Shown here: positions 8,230 to 17,141 of the stretch, piece by piece
Numbering within the stretch: the stretch's first letter is position 1
Layout: each line of letters starts with the position of its first letter
NCBI GenBank assembly: GCA_003134505.1
Contig: PLBK01000037.1
Span: 89,534-151,252, forward strand
Reading direction: 5' to 3'
Length of the DNA: 61,719 bases
Source: Actinomycetota bacterium
GTDB taxonomy: Bacteria; Actinomycetota; Thermoleophilia; Gaiellales; Gaiellaceae
The notes under the pieces: model-generated
The model's database searches: none
Seen by the model: only the letters and a program-made list of their open reading frames with translations
What the model was told of the DNA's origin: nothing
Position numbers and translations under genes: made by a program

Positions 8230-9228
8230 TCAGCGATCGTGGGCCCGCTCGCGCACTCGGGGGTTGGCCACGACTGCCCGCGGCGGCGGTTCGGGAGGCT
8301 CGGGGAAGTTCTCGAGCTCGCTGATCACGTAGAGCGGCCGCCGCTTCACCTCGGCGTGGATGTCGCCGATGTACTCGCCGATCACGCCGAGAACGATCAG
8401 CTGAATGCCGCCGATGAACGTCGTCACGACGACGAGGGACGTCCACCCCGGCACGTTGTAGAAGCCCGTGAGCTTCACGATCAGGCTCCAGATCCCGAGC
8501 GCGAAGCTCACGAAGGAGACGAAGAACCCGAGGCTGAGCGCGGCTCGCAGCGGTGCGGACGAGAAGCTGATCACACCGGTCGCGGCGAAGCGGAGCATCT
8601 TCCGGAGCGGGTACTTCGTCTCGCCGGCGAAGCGCTCGTGCCGCCGGTAGAGGACGCCTGTCTGCCTGAGCCCGATCCAGCTGAACATGCCGCGAACGAA
8701 GCGATTGCTCTCGCGCATCCGGGCGAACACGTCGAGCACGCGTCGATCCACGAGCCGGAAGTCGCCGACGTCGACGGGAACCTTGACCTCGGAGATCCGG
8801 TTGAAGGCGCGATAGAAGGCCGCCGCCGTGGCCCGCTTGAAGCGCATCTCGCCCTCGCGGATGTCGCGAACCGCGTAGACGACGTCGTACCCCTCGCGCC
8901 AGCGCGCGGCCAGCTCGAGGATCACCTCCGGCGGGTCCTGCAGGTCGGCATCCAGCACGACCACCGCGTCCCCGGACGAGTAGTCGACGCCGGCGGTCAG
9001 CGCGGTCTGGTGACCGAAGTTCCGCGAGAGCCTGACCACGCGGAACCGCGGGTCGGTCCGCGCCACGACGAGCATCAGCTCGTACGTGCGATCCCCGCTC
9101 CCGTCGTCGACGAGAATGGCCTCCGAGTCGCCGTCCAGGGTGTCCATGACCTCGCCGAGGCGGGCGGCCAGCTCCTCGATCACCGCCTCCTCGTTGTGTG
9201 CAGGAACTACGACTGAGTACGTCGGCAC
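8230..9228 (-). CDS. GtrB/DPM1-like polyprenyl-phosphate glycosyltransferase
   Basis: 332 residues. The GT2 catalytic domain shows SVVVPAHNEEAVIEELAARL, ILVDDGSGDRTYE, RLSRNFGHQTALTAGVDYSSGDAVVVLDADLQDPPE and the FRLVDRRV motif of DPM1/GtrB enzymes. Two C-terminal transmembrane helices (about 232-255 and 266-292) are followed by the conserved IGEYIGDIHAEVKRRPLYVI tail. It is expected to load a hexose onto undecaprenyl phosphate at the inner face of the membrane. Seven bp separate it from the YfhO gene upstream; GtrA follows. Confidence 0.93.
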   Translation of the reverse strand: MPTYSVVVPAHNEEAVIEELAARLGEVMDTLDGDSEAILVDDGSGDRTYELMLVVARTDPRFRVVRLSRNFGHQTALTAGVDYSSGDAVVVLDADLQDPPEVILELAARWREGYDVVYAVRDIREGEMRFKRATAAAFYRAFNRISEVKVPVDVGDFRLVDRRVLDVFARMRESNRFVRGMFSWIGLRQTGVLYRRHERFAGETKYPLRKMLRFAATGVISFSSAPLRAALSLGFFVSFVSFALGIWSLIVKLTGFYNVPGWTSLVVVTTFIGGIQLIVLGVIGEYIGDIHAEVKRRPLYVISELENFPEPPEPPPRAVVANPRVRERAHDR

Positions 9229-9235
9229 GAGATCG

Positions 9236-11317
9236 TCAACCCTTCTCCACGCTGGCCCGGCTTTGCAGCTTACGACGAGTGAGGGTGATTCCGGCCATCG
9301 CGAGGAGCCCGAAGAAGATCGTCGCCCAGGTCAGGCCGGTCAGCGCAGCGCGGCTGGTCGGCTCGTAGCTGATTCGCGCCGAGTCGACGTTCGGTGGCAG
9401 ATCGAACCCAGTGAACCCACCGAAGAGCCGGTAACCGCTGACGGTCCGGCCGTTCGAGAGGCTCGCCTCCCAGCCGGGCCTGTAGAGCTGCGAGATCATC
9501 AGAACGCGCGGCCTCGCCACGCTGGCCAGCTCGACCGAGAGGTCAGTGCCGTCCCAGCTCTCACGCCGCACCCCTCCCGACAGGCGCAGGCTCGCGACGG
9601 ACGCGAAGTCGGCGCAGAGCAGTCCCGCAGTCGAGCACCCGTTCCGCCGCGGCAACAGCCCGATCTGCCTCGCCTGCGGCTCGAGGACGACGGTGTCCGG
9701 CCAGGCTCCCGGATTCCGGTAGGCGATGATCGTCGCGCTCGGTCGCTCGAGGTGGAAGGTCGCGATGCGGGTCAACGACGGCGCGACGTGGTCCGCCGGG
9801 CCGGCGAGCACGTACCCGATATTGAGCGCGTCGAGCGTCAACGCCGAGCGCGAGACCCGCGCGTCACCCCGGATCTCTCCTCGGAGATACACACGAGCCG
9901 GAGCGATCTCGTGCATGTCGACGCCCTTGAACAACCCGTTCACGAGCCGCAGGCCGTGCAGCGACCAGCCCTCGAACTTGTAGTCCGCCGCCTTTCGGAA
10001 GAGGCGCGCGTCGGCACCCGGCGCGAGGTAGATGCGCGTCCCGCTGATCCCCGGCTGTCGCTCGAAGAACCGGTAGATCGGCTGGTTCTCGAGCGCCAGC
10101 TCGAGCGAGTGACTGGACGGGTCGCCCCTGAGATACGTCGCCGCCTGGCTCACGCCGGTGCGGTAGAAGGGGTAGTAGCCCGCGGCCAGCACGACGATCT
10201 GGAGGAGCGCAACCGCCGCGAGCGCTCGACGCCAGCCGGGAAAGCGCTTCCACAGCGCTTGCAGCGTCAATCCGGCCAGGAAGATCGCGAAGATCGTGAA
10301 GGGGGCCGCCGAGGCGTAGTTCGTGGAACGGAAGGCGGTCCAGTGGAGGGGAACGAACCAGAAGGCGAACGACACCACGACTCCCGCTCGCAGGCCGCTC
10401 ACGTAGCGGTGCCGCAACGGATAGACCAGGCCGAGCGCGGTGAGCAGGATGAACGGGCCCCCGATGGCGAGCGCTCGCGTGGCGTTGCCGTCGTGGAACG
10501 GCGACGTGATCGGATACATGATCAGACGCCAGAAGTTCATCGCGACGGTCTCCTGGTTGTTCCGGCCCTGGGCTGCACGGGAGGTCTCGAGAGCGATGTC
10601 GAAGATGTGACTCGCGGCGGCCAGCGCGAAGACCCCCACGCTCAGCGCCAGCCATCGCCAGAGCCTCTGGACGAGACGGAACTGTCCTGCGAGGAAGGCG
10701 AGGTACGGGAGTGCGTAGTCCGGCAGCCAGCCCACGTGGCCGTCGAGGACCATGAACGCGGCGCAGAGGCCGGTTCCGATCGCGTAGGTCGCGCGTGCGG
10801 AGCGACTCGCCGCGTCCGAGAGCTCGAGCAGGAGGAGAAGGAGAAGCGGCCCGAGAGTCCAGTCGACCAGGTTCACGGGCCAGAAGTTCGTCAGGTAGAC
10901 GAGCATCATCGACGAGAGCGCGTACGTGAGGACGCAGAGCCCTGCGATCGACCGCCGGATTCCGAAGTGGCGCGCCACGGCCCAGACGGAGAGGATCCCG
11001 ATCCAGACCTGCAGCTGATAGAGCGCCCCGATCGCGGCGCCGAGCGGAAGCAGCTCGACCAGGAGGACGAAGGGATGGAAGACCAGGGTCTGGCTGCGCG
11101 GCTCCGGTACGCCGAAGGCGACCCACGGATCCCAGAACGAGTACCGGCCGGAGAAGATCTCCCTGCTCTGAAAGACCGTCGAGACGATCTCCTTCGAGAG
11201 GTTCTCGTCGTCGGGCGGTAGCACCAGCCAGGTGGGGATCAGGACGACGAAGCCGAAGCCGAACAGCAGGAGCGCCGTCACCGACCGGCGCGAGACGAAC
11301 CGGCTCAGACCATCCAT
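9236..11317 (-). CDS. YfhO-like polytopic membrane protein
   Basis: A 693-residue protein with about a dozen transmembrane helices in the N-terminal 420 residues, a large extracytoplasmic C-terminal domain, and a last helix near the end followed by a basic tail (TRRKLQSRASVEKG). The layout matches the YfhO/GT-C group, which in Firmicutes is linked to glycosylation of lipoteichoic acid using undecaprenyl-phosphate sugars. The position next to GtrB fits: GtrB would make the lipid-linked sugar, GtrA would flip it and this protein would transfer it. The ATG at 11317 lies inside the end of the upstream sulfotransferase gene, a 13-bp overlap. Confidence 0.85.
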   Translation of the reverse strand: MDGLSRFVSRRSVTALLLFGFGFVVLIPTWLVLPPDDENLSKEIVSTVFQSREIFSGRYSFWDPWVAFGVPEPRSQTLVFHPFVLLVELLPLGAAIGALYQLQVWIGILSVWAVARHFGIRRSIAGLCVLTYALSSMMLVYLTNFWPVNLVDWTLGPLLLLLLLELSDAASRSARATYAIGTGLCAAFMVLDGHVGWLPDYALPYLAFLAGQFRLVQRLWRWLALSVGVFALAAASHIFDIALETSRAAQGRNNQETVAMNFWRLIMYPITSPFHDGNATRALAIGGPFILLTALGLVYPLRHRYVSGLRAGVVVSFAFWFVPLHWTAFRSTNYASAAPFTIFAIFLAGLTLQALWKRFPGWRRALAAVALLQIVVLAAGYYPFYRTGVSQAATYLRGDPSSHSLELALENQPIYRFFERQPGISGTRIYLAPGADARLFRKAADYKFEGWSLHGLRLVNGLFKGVDMHEIAPARVYLRGEIRGDARVSRSALTLDALNIGYVLAGPADHVAPSLTRIATFHLERPSATIIAYRNPGAWPDTVVLEPQARQIGLLPRRNGCSTAGLLCADFASVASLRLSGGVRRESWDGTDLSVELASVARPRVLMISQLYRPGWEASLSNGRTVSGYRLFGGFTGFDLPPNVDSARISYEPTSRAALTGLTWATIFFGLLAMAGITLTRRKLQSRASVEKG

Positions 11318-12243
11318 CCGTACGCGCCGAGGTCGACGCCGATCAGCTCCGCGGTGCGCCGGTTGCTCTCCACGTAGCGGTCGCCCACCGTCTCCGCCAC
11401 GGCTCGGCGGAGCTTCTCCTCCTCCGAGGCCACGGTCTGACGCGGCGCCAGGCTCAGCCGGTCGATCCGCTTCCCGAGCTTCCAGAAGGCGGGAGACGCG
11501 AGCGGCGGCGCGGGATTCAGGTCGGAGCGGACGCCGAGCCCGTTGAGCCAGCGGCGCACCGCGATCGCCGTCGCCGGCGGCCCCGGGTTCGTCTTCGCCT
11601 CGTACGGCAGCGCGTCGAGCTGCTCGTCGCTCAACGGCCGGCCGGCGAAGCGCGCGAGCTGCTCGACGAAGGAGCGAGGATCGGACCGGAACTGCTCGTA
11701 GGTGAGCGCGAGCACCGCGTCCGCACCGAACAGCCCCCGGTAGTAGCCCAGCAGGTGGTGGTACTCGAAGTGCCGGAGGTCGAACCAGGGCACGCGCATG
11801 CTCCTCGAGGTCGGCGGCAGCATGAACTTCCGCACCGGCAGCGCACCGCCCTCGCGGACGTATTGCTTGTAGGTCGAGACGATCATGCTCCGCTGCTCGC
11901 GGACGACGACGAGCACCCGCGCGTCCGGGAAGACCGCGGCCAGCCGGTCCGCGATCTCCTTGCTGTCGTAGCCGCCCGAGAACGGATTGCCCGAGAAGCG
12001 CTCGAACGAGACGACCGGAGAGAGCCCGTCGTCCTCGATCCGCCGGAGCAACGGATCGAACTCCGCACGGCTCTGCTCGGCGTCGAATTCGAACGGACGG
12101 GCGCCGACGAGCCGGCGCACCGGATGGTCCGGCGCCGTCTTGTCGACCCACCCGAAGCCGGTCTTCGGGTCGCTGAAGAACAGGAAGCGGAGCCAGCGGC
12201 TCGCGGTCTTGTGGTAGCCGATGTGGAGCAGGACCGGTCGCAT
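11305..12243 (-). CDS. Sulfotransferase family protein
   Basis: 312 residues. LLHIGYHKTASRWLR at residues 5-19 is the PAPS 5'-phosphosulfate loop. ARVLVVVREQRSMIVSTYKQYVREGG is the 3'-phosphate motif, with the Arg and Ser that contact PAPS. The fold is that of Golgi-type carbohydrate sulfotransferases. It lies 14 bp downstream of the Wzt gene and overlaps the YfhO gene, so it is probably co-transcribed with the exporter and modifies the exported polysaccharide. It is much more divergent from the Stf0-type gene than from the third sulfotransferase. Acceptor unknown. Confidence 0.87.
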   Translation of the reverse strand: MRPVLLHIGYHKTASRWLRFLFFSDPKTGFGWVDKTAPDHPVRRLVGARPFEFDAEQSRAEFDPLLRRIEDDGLSPVVSFERFSGNPFSGGYDSKEIADRLAAVFPDARVLVVVREQRSMIVSTYKQYVREGGALPVRKFMLPPTSRSMRVPWFDLRHFEYHHLLGYYRGLFGADAVLALTYEQFRSDPRSFVEQLARFAGRPLSDEQLDALPYEAKTNPGPPATAIAVRRWLNGLGVRSDLNPAPPLASPAFWKLGKRIDRLSLAPRQTVASEEEKLRRAVAETVGDRYVESNRRTAELIGVDLGAYGWMV

Positions 12244-12257
12244 CGCGCGGCTCCGGG

Positions 12258-13532
12258 TCAGCGCCGCTCGGACGTCCACTCGAGCAGCGGCCGCACGGCG
12301 CCGCGGAACTGCCCCGCAAAGCGACCCTTGGAGGTGTCGCCCTCGCCCGGGTCGTAGACGTGGAAGGCCACCGCCTCGGGGGCGCGCGCCTGGTGCACGA
12401 GCTTGTTGGTGCCGAGCGCCCCGACGCTCGAGATCCCCGGCTCGACGGTGTAGAAGCCCTCGTTGAGGAGGTTCCCTGGGATCCAGGCGGTGGCCACGTA
12501 GTCGCCGGGCACCGGCCGCCCGTTCCAGAGCGGACTCGTGTCGACGGTGTTGAAGGCGTTGTTGCCCTCCCGGTCGACGAGCTTGATCTTCGGGAAGACC
12601 GGGACGTCGTCGCGCAGGACCGTAAAGCTGATCTCGATCCCGACCGGTCGGCGGATGTCGACGCTGTCGGCGAGGTGCCCGTGCTCGTCGATCACGCGGA
12701 CCTCGCGGATCCGCACGCGCTTGCCCCCCGGCGCGGAAGCGAGATCCGGCCACGAGCGCTGCGACCCGGCGCCGCCCTCGGCCTGCAGGTAGTGCGCGAC
12801 GACCTGCTCGCTCGGCCCGTCCTGGACGATCCGGCCCTCGCGGAGCAGGATCGCGCGGTCGCAGAGCCGGGCCAGCACCTGCATCTGGTGTGAGACGAAC
12901 AGCACGGTGCGGCCGTGGCTCGAAAGCTCCTCCATCCGCCCCAGGCAACGCCGCTGGAACTCCGCGTCGCCGACCGCCAAAACCTCGTCGACCAGCAGGA
13001 TCTCCGGCTCGAGATGGGCGGCCACCGAGAAGGCGAGCCGGACGTACATACCGCTCGAGTAGCGCTTGACGGGCGTGTCGATGAACCTCTCGACGCCCGA
13101 GAACTCGATGATGTCGGACAGCTTGCCGTTGATCTCGCGCCGCGTCATCCCGAGGATGGCACCGTTCAGGTAGATGTTCTCGCGGCCCGTCAACTCGCCG
13201 TGGAAGCCTGTCCCGACCTCGAGCAGGCTGCCCACGCGCCCGCGGATGACTGCGCTGCCGCGGGTCGGCGTCGTGATCCGCGTCAGGATCTTGAGCAACG
13301 TCGACTTGCCCGCGCCGTTCGGGCCGATCACGCCGAGCACCTCGCCCTGCTCGACCGTGAACGAGACGTCGTCGAGCGCCCAGATCTCCTCTGCCGGGGG
13401 CCGGTGCTCCCTGCTCAGCAGCCGGTTCGCTCCGTGCGCGATCGCGTCGCGCAGCGTGTCGTAGCCCGCCTGGAGCTGGCCGAGCCGATAGCGCTTGGAG
13501 AGGCCTTCGACCTCGATCACGGTCGCCGCCAT
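12258..13532 (-). CDS. wzt: ABC transporter ATPase of polysaccharide exporter, with Wzt C-terminal domain
   Basis: 424 residues. The nucleotide-binding domain spans about 1-250: Walker A GPNGAGKST, Q-loop region with EVGTGFHGELTGRENI, signature YSSGMYVRLAF, Walker B ILLVDEVLAVGD and H-loop VSHQ. The E/G-loop pattern ENIYLNG is typical of KpsT/Wzt enzymes. Residues about 270-424 form a beta-rich extension like the Wzt carbohydrate-binding domain, which in O-antigen exporters recognises the finished chain's terminal cap. It pairs with the permease 9 bp upstream. This implies an ABC-dependent route in which chain length and end modification matter. Confidence 0.95.
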   Translation of the reverse strand: MAATVIEVEGLSKRYRLGQLQAGYDTLRDAIAHGANRLLSREHRPPAEEIWALDDVSFTVEQGEVLGVIGPNGAGKSTLLKILTRITTPTRGSAVIRGRVGSLLEVGTGFHGELTGRENIYLNGAILGMTRREINGKLSDIIEFSGVERFIDTPVKRYSSGMYVRLAFSVAAHLEPEILLVDEVLAVGDAEFQRRCLGRMEELSSHGRTVLFVSHQMQVLARLCDRAILLREGRIVQDGPSEQVVAHYLQAEGGAGSQRSWPDLASAPGGKRVRIREVRVIDEHGHLADSVDIRRPVGIEISFTVLRDDVPVFPKIKLVDREGNNAFNTVDTSPLWNGRPVPGDYVATAWIPGNLLNEGFYTVEPGISSVGALGTNKLVHQARAPEAVAFHVYDPGEGDTSKGRFAGQFRGAVRPLLEWTSERR

Positions 13533-13541
13533 CTACATCAT

Positions 13542-14441
13542 TCAGATCGTGTCGGCGAAGCGCGGCTCGGCGCGACGGAAGACGGCGAGCCCGACCGTCA
13601 GGAAGACGCCAGCCGCGACGATGCTGAGCAGGAGCTGGAGCGGCGTGGGCGGCGACGTGCCGAGGAGCGACCAGCGAAAGCCGGTGATGACTCCGCTCAT
13701 CGGGTTGAGCGAGAGGATCAGGCGCTCCCAGGAGTGGTGCAGCGCCTTGATCGGATAGATCACGGGCGACAGGAACAGCCAGATCTGGATGATGAACGGG
13801 ATCGCGTACGGGACGTCCCGGTAGCGGACGTTGATCACGGCGAAGACGAGGCCGACGCCGAGCGCGCTTGCCGCGGCGAGGATCATGAACAGGGGTGCGA
13901 GCAGGGCGTGGACGCCCGTCGAGAGGCTGTACCAGCCCATCAGGCCGCCGAGGACGGTCGATGCGAGCAGGAAGTCGACTGCCGGCACGGTGATCGCCGC
14001 GATCGGGAGCAGCACGCGCGGGAAATAGATCTTGGTCACGAGCGTCGAGTTCATCGCCAGACTGCCGCTGGCGGCGCCGAGCGCGGACGAGAAGTAGATC
14101 CACGGCAGGATGCCCGAGTACGAGAACACCGGGTACGGAAGGCCCTGCGAGGGAACATGCGCGAATGTGCCGAAGATGAACGTGAAGACGACCATCGTCA
14201 TCACGGGCTGGATGATCGCCCAGGCCGCGCCGATCAACGACTGCTTGTAGCGGACCTTCAGGTCGCGCCAGGCGAAGGTCGCAGCAAGCTCGCGGTACTG
14301 CCAGAGCTCGCGGAAATCGAGGTGTGGGAGACGCGAAGCCGGGCGGATGACGGTGACGCGGGACGAGAGCTCGGGCACGTCGTCCTCGAACGCGAGGGCG
14401 TCCTCGCGTTCCTCGATCGTCGTCCCCCCGATCGTGCTCAT
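13542..14441 (-). CDS. wzm: Polysaccharide ABC exporter permease
   Basis: 299 residues with six predicted membrane helices and an ABC2-type signature. The N-terminal amphipathic stretch LWQYRELAATFAWRDLKVRYKQSLIGAAWAIIQPV is highly typical of Wzm/TagG permeases. It forms the membrane channel for a lipid-linked polysaccharide together with Wzt. Start is taken at an ATG/GTG-region codon at 14441 with a short upstream gap of 43 bp to the next gene. It is the first gene of a minus-strand run Wzm, Wzt, sulfotransferase, YfhO-like, GtrB, GtrA. Confidence 0.94.
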   Translation of the reverse strand: MSTIGGTTIEEREDALAFEDDVPELSSRVTVIRPASRLPHLDFRELWQYRELAATFAWRDLKVRYKQSLIGAAWAIIQPVMTMVVFTFIFGTFAHVPSQGLPYPVFSYSGILPWIYFSSALGAASGSLAMNSTLVTKIYFPRVLLPIAAITVPAVDFLLASTVLGGLMGWYSLSTGVHALLAPLFMILAAASALGVGLVFAVINVRYRDVPYAIPFIIQIWLFLSPVIYPIKALHHSWERLILSLNPMSGVITGFRWSLLGTSPPTPLQLLLSIVAAGVFLTVGLAVFRRAEPRFADTI

Positions 14442-14484
14442 CGCGTCGATGCTAGTCGATCACCTGGTTGGGGCAGTCGTTCGG

Positions 14485-15627
14485 TCACGGATGCAAACCC
14501 TCTGCTGACACGCCCTTAACGTCCCTCCGGCGCAGCTTCAGAGCCGCGGCGATCTTGTCCGCGTAGGCGGGGATTGCGAACTCGCGGTTGAAGCGCTCGC
14601 GTCCGGCTGCGGCCAGTCGCTCGCGCAGCGCGGGTTCGTCGCGGAGCCTGCGCAACGCGTCCGCGAGCGCGCCGGCGTCGCCCTCGGGCACGAGCACGCC
14701 GGCGTCGCCCATCGCGTCCGGAAGGCCGCCGCTCGCCGAGGCCACGACCGGGACGCCCAGCGCAAGGCCGTCCAGCAGCGTGCCGCCGAGCTGCTCTTTC
14801 CAGCGCGGCGTCGTCAGCGAGGGGACCGCGAGGCAGTCGAGCGCCGCGTAGAAGCGCCAGAGCTCGTCCTTCGGCAGCAGGCCCGCGTAGTGGCAGCGGC
14901 CTGGCAGCGCCGCCTGCAGCGCCTCGACGTCAGGCCCGTCGCCCGCGATCGCGAGCTTGAGCTCGCCCGGCAGGCGCGCGAGCGCCGCGACGAGTACCCG
15001 CCAGCCCTTCTCCTCGACGATCCTTCCGGCGAAGCCGACGACGAAGTCCGTGTCCGCGAACGGCAACGCGCGCGGCTCGACCTGCGACGGCGGCTCGAGC
15101 CCGCCGGCCACGAGCGAAGAGGCGGGCACCGAGTCCGGCATGCCGGCCGCTCGGATGCCCTCGATCGAGGGCCCGGCGACGGCGAGCAGGTGATCGAGCC
15201 GGGGCCAGAGCGCGCGGCGGACGAGGCGCTCGACGTGCCGCGGCGGCGGGAAGATGTTCTCGCAGACGGCCGTGGCGATCCGGGGCCGGCGCCGGAGGCG
15301 GTACAGGGCCAGGATCTCGAGGCCGAACGGGTCGATCGGCTCCTCCTGCACCCAGATCGCATCGGGCGCGAGATCGTGGAGCTGCCGGGCCAGCCATGCG
15401 ATGCGCTCCCGCCGCGAGCCGTCCGGCATGCGGCGCACCTCGACCGGCCCACCGTCGGCCTCGGCCGTGCCGTGAGCCTCGTGCACGCTCGGGAGTGCGG
15501 GCGCCGGCGCCGCGAGCGCTACGGCCCGCACCTGGTAGCGCGCGACGATCTGCTCCAGCGCCTGCCAGTGAACGGGGTAGAACGCCAGCTTGCTGTAGAG
15601 GACGAGCGTCTCTTCGGCCGGCGTCAT
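14485..15627 (-). CDS. Glycosyltransferase family 4
   Basis: 380 residues, GT-B fold. The C-terminal donor domain shows VVGFAGRIVEEKGWRVLVAAL, IAGDGPDVEAL, the CHYAGLLPKDELWRFYAALD segment, then EQLGGTLLDGLALGVPVVASASGGLPDAMGDAGVLVPEGD. The E-x7-E has a substitution at its first acid, but the glycine-rich loop is intact. A soluble enzyme adding a sugar to a growing glycan is expected. The ATG at 15627 overlaps the upstream stop as ATGA, so it is coupled to that gene. Sugar specificity unknown. Confidence 0.92.
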   Translation of the reverse strand: MTPAEETLVLYSKLAFYPVHWQALEQIVARYQVRAVALAAPAPALPSVHEAHGTAEADGGPVEVRRMPDGSRRERIAWLARQLHDLAPDAIWVQEEPIDPFGLEILALYRLRRRPRIATAVCENIFPPPRHVERLVRRALWPRLDHLLAVAGPSIEGIRAAGMPDSVPASSLVAGGLEPPSQVEPRALPFADTDFVVGFAGRIVEEKGWRVLVAALARLPGELKLAIAGDGPDVEALQAALPGRCHYAGLLPKDELWRFYAALDCLAVPSLTTPRWKEQLGGTLLDGLALGVPVVASASGGLPDAMGDAGVLVPEGDAGALADALRRLRDEPALRERLAAAGRERFNREFAIPAYADKIAAALKLRRRDVKGVSAEGLHP

Positions 15628-17063
15628 CTCGCGGCGCGAACGCCGAGGGCGGAGACGATCGCAGCGACGATCCGCTCGACGGCCCGGCCGTCCACCTCGC
15701 CGACCGCGTCGAGAGACACGCGCCGCCGCTCCGCCGCCTGCTCGCCCGGATGCGCGAGCGCGCGCTCGATCGCCGCGACGAGCCCGTCGAAGTCGTCGGC
15801 ACGGTAGATCGCCTCCGAGTTGATCAGCTCGCGGTAATGCTCCCCGCCGAGATTGAGATCGGCCCAGTGCTCGCCGGGCGGCGCGCCCTCGTCGAAGGTG
15901 ATGCACACCGAGGGACGGTCGTTGACGACGCCGTCGAGGACGATCGTGCCGCCGTTCGCGACCACGCAGCCGACGTGCTGGAGGAGCGTTGCGAGATCGG
16001 CGAAGTCCGTGTAGCTCGCCTGCTGCACCGCGGCTCCCGGGCGGTCGAGCGCGGCCCCGAAGCGCTCCGGGACCTCGTTGTCGCGCGGGTGCGGACGGAA
16101 GAGGAGCTGGAAGCGCTCGTGCGCGCCGCTGTCCGTCCACCAGCCGACGAGACGGCGGACGAGGTTGCCCTCGTAGGGCTGGTTCGTGGGCGTGTTCCCG
16201 GCGTAGAGGACGACCGGCTTCGAAGGGTCGAGGCCCAGCCGCCCCAGCAGCGCCTCGTACTCGGCGCGGGAGTGTCGCCGGTGGTAGACGTCCGTCTGCG
16301 GCCACCCGGTGACGACGACTCGCTCGGGGCCGATCCCGTGGTAGCGCCGCAGATCCTCGCGCATCGTCTCGTTCTGGACGACGTACAGGTCGAGATGGGG
16401 CGACACGACGCCCTTGCCGACCGCGTGATCCCAGCTCGCCACGTAGCCGACGACCGGGACGCCGAGACGCCTGGCCGCGGTCAGGAACGGCATCGACACG
16501 CGCGCCTGGGCACTCGTGACGACGAGGAGGTCGCACTCGTCGCGCATCCACTCGACGAGCGTCGAGGGGGCGTAACGCCGGGCGGAGAAGTGCCACCGCG
16601 CCATCAGACGCTCGAGGAGGCGCCAGCGCGGCAGCCGCCCGGCGTAGTCCGGATCGAGGAAGGAGTTCCGGTGGCCCGAGATCCAGCGTCCCTCATGGAA
16701 GCCGTGCCGGAGGCTGTGGCGTATGGCCAGCGGCAGGAACCCGGCACGCCGGTCGATCTCGATGTCGACCCGCCGGACGATCCGCTCGCGGAACGGCACC
16801 TGCACCGGCTGCAGGTCGCCCCCCGCCAGGACCGGGAGGCCCTCGACACGGTCGACCCAGGGGCGGATGTGCTTCTTGTGGACGAGGAAGACGGCCGCCA
16901 GCCGGCCCGGCAGCGCGTCCCGGAGCGCATCGACGATGCCGCAGTCGAAGAAGATGCGGTTCGGCAGCGGATCGACGAGCAGCAGCCAGACGCGGCGTCC
17001 CGAGTCGCTCTCGGCGTGTTCGGCCGTCCGGGTGCCGTCGATGACGGGTGTGGTCGGATTCAT
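15624..17063 (-). CDS. GT-B-like surface carbohydrate transferase (CDP-glycerol transferase-like)
   Basis: 479 residues with a GT-B layout. VVGYVASWDHAVGKGVVSPHLDLYVVQNETMREDL and RVVVTGWPQTDVYH correspond to the hinge of CDP-glycerol:glycerophosphotransferase and capsule synthesis proteins. YAGNTPTNQPYE and LLFRPHPRDNEVP followed by ADLATLLQHVGCVVANGGTIVLDG form the donor domain, with the R-x-HP motif typical of that group. It may add a glycerol phosphate, phosphosugar or sugar unit; these cannot be separated by eye. It is divergent from the membrane protein gene to its right and coupled to the GT4 gene. Confidence 0.78.
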   Translation of the reverse strand: MNPTTPVIDGTRTAEHAESDSGRRVWLLLVDPLPNRIFFDCGIVDALRDALPGRLAAVFLVHKKHIRPWVDRVEGLPVLAGGDLQPVQVPFRERIVRRVDIEIDRRAGFLPLAIRHSLRHGFHEGRWISGHRNSFLDPDYAGRLPRWRLLERLMARWHFSARRYAPSTLVEWMRDECDLLVVTSAQARVSMPFLTAARRLGVPVVGYVASWDHAVGKGVVSPHLDLYVVQNETMREDLRRYHGIGPERVVVTGWPQTDVYHRRHSRAEYEALLGRLGLDPSKPVVLYAGNTPTNQPYEGNLVRRLVGWWTDSGAHERFQLLFRPHPRDNEVPERFGAALDRPGAAVQQASYTDFADLATLLQHVGCVVANGGTIVLDGVVNDRPSVCITFDEGAPPGEHWADLNLGGEHYRELINSEAIYRADDFDGLVAAIERALAHPGEQAAERRRVSLDAVGEVDGRAVERIVAAIVSALGVRAAR

Positions 17064-17141
17064 CGGGCCGGCAGGCCCATCGTAGAGAATCGTCGGGCTA
17101 CGACTCTCGGAACGCTCATCCTCGGGTCCGCGCTGCTGGTC

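Noticed and set aside
9236-12319. A single 1027-residue fusion of sulfotransferase and membrane protein
   Set aside because: The first third is out of frame with the real sulfotransferase; the membrane protein has its own ATG at 11317 overlapping the sulfotransferase stop.
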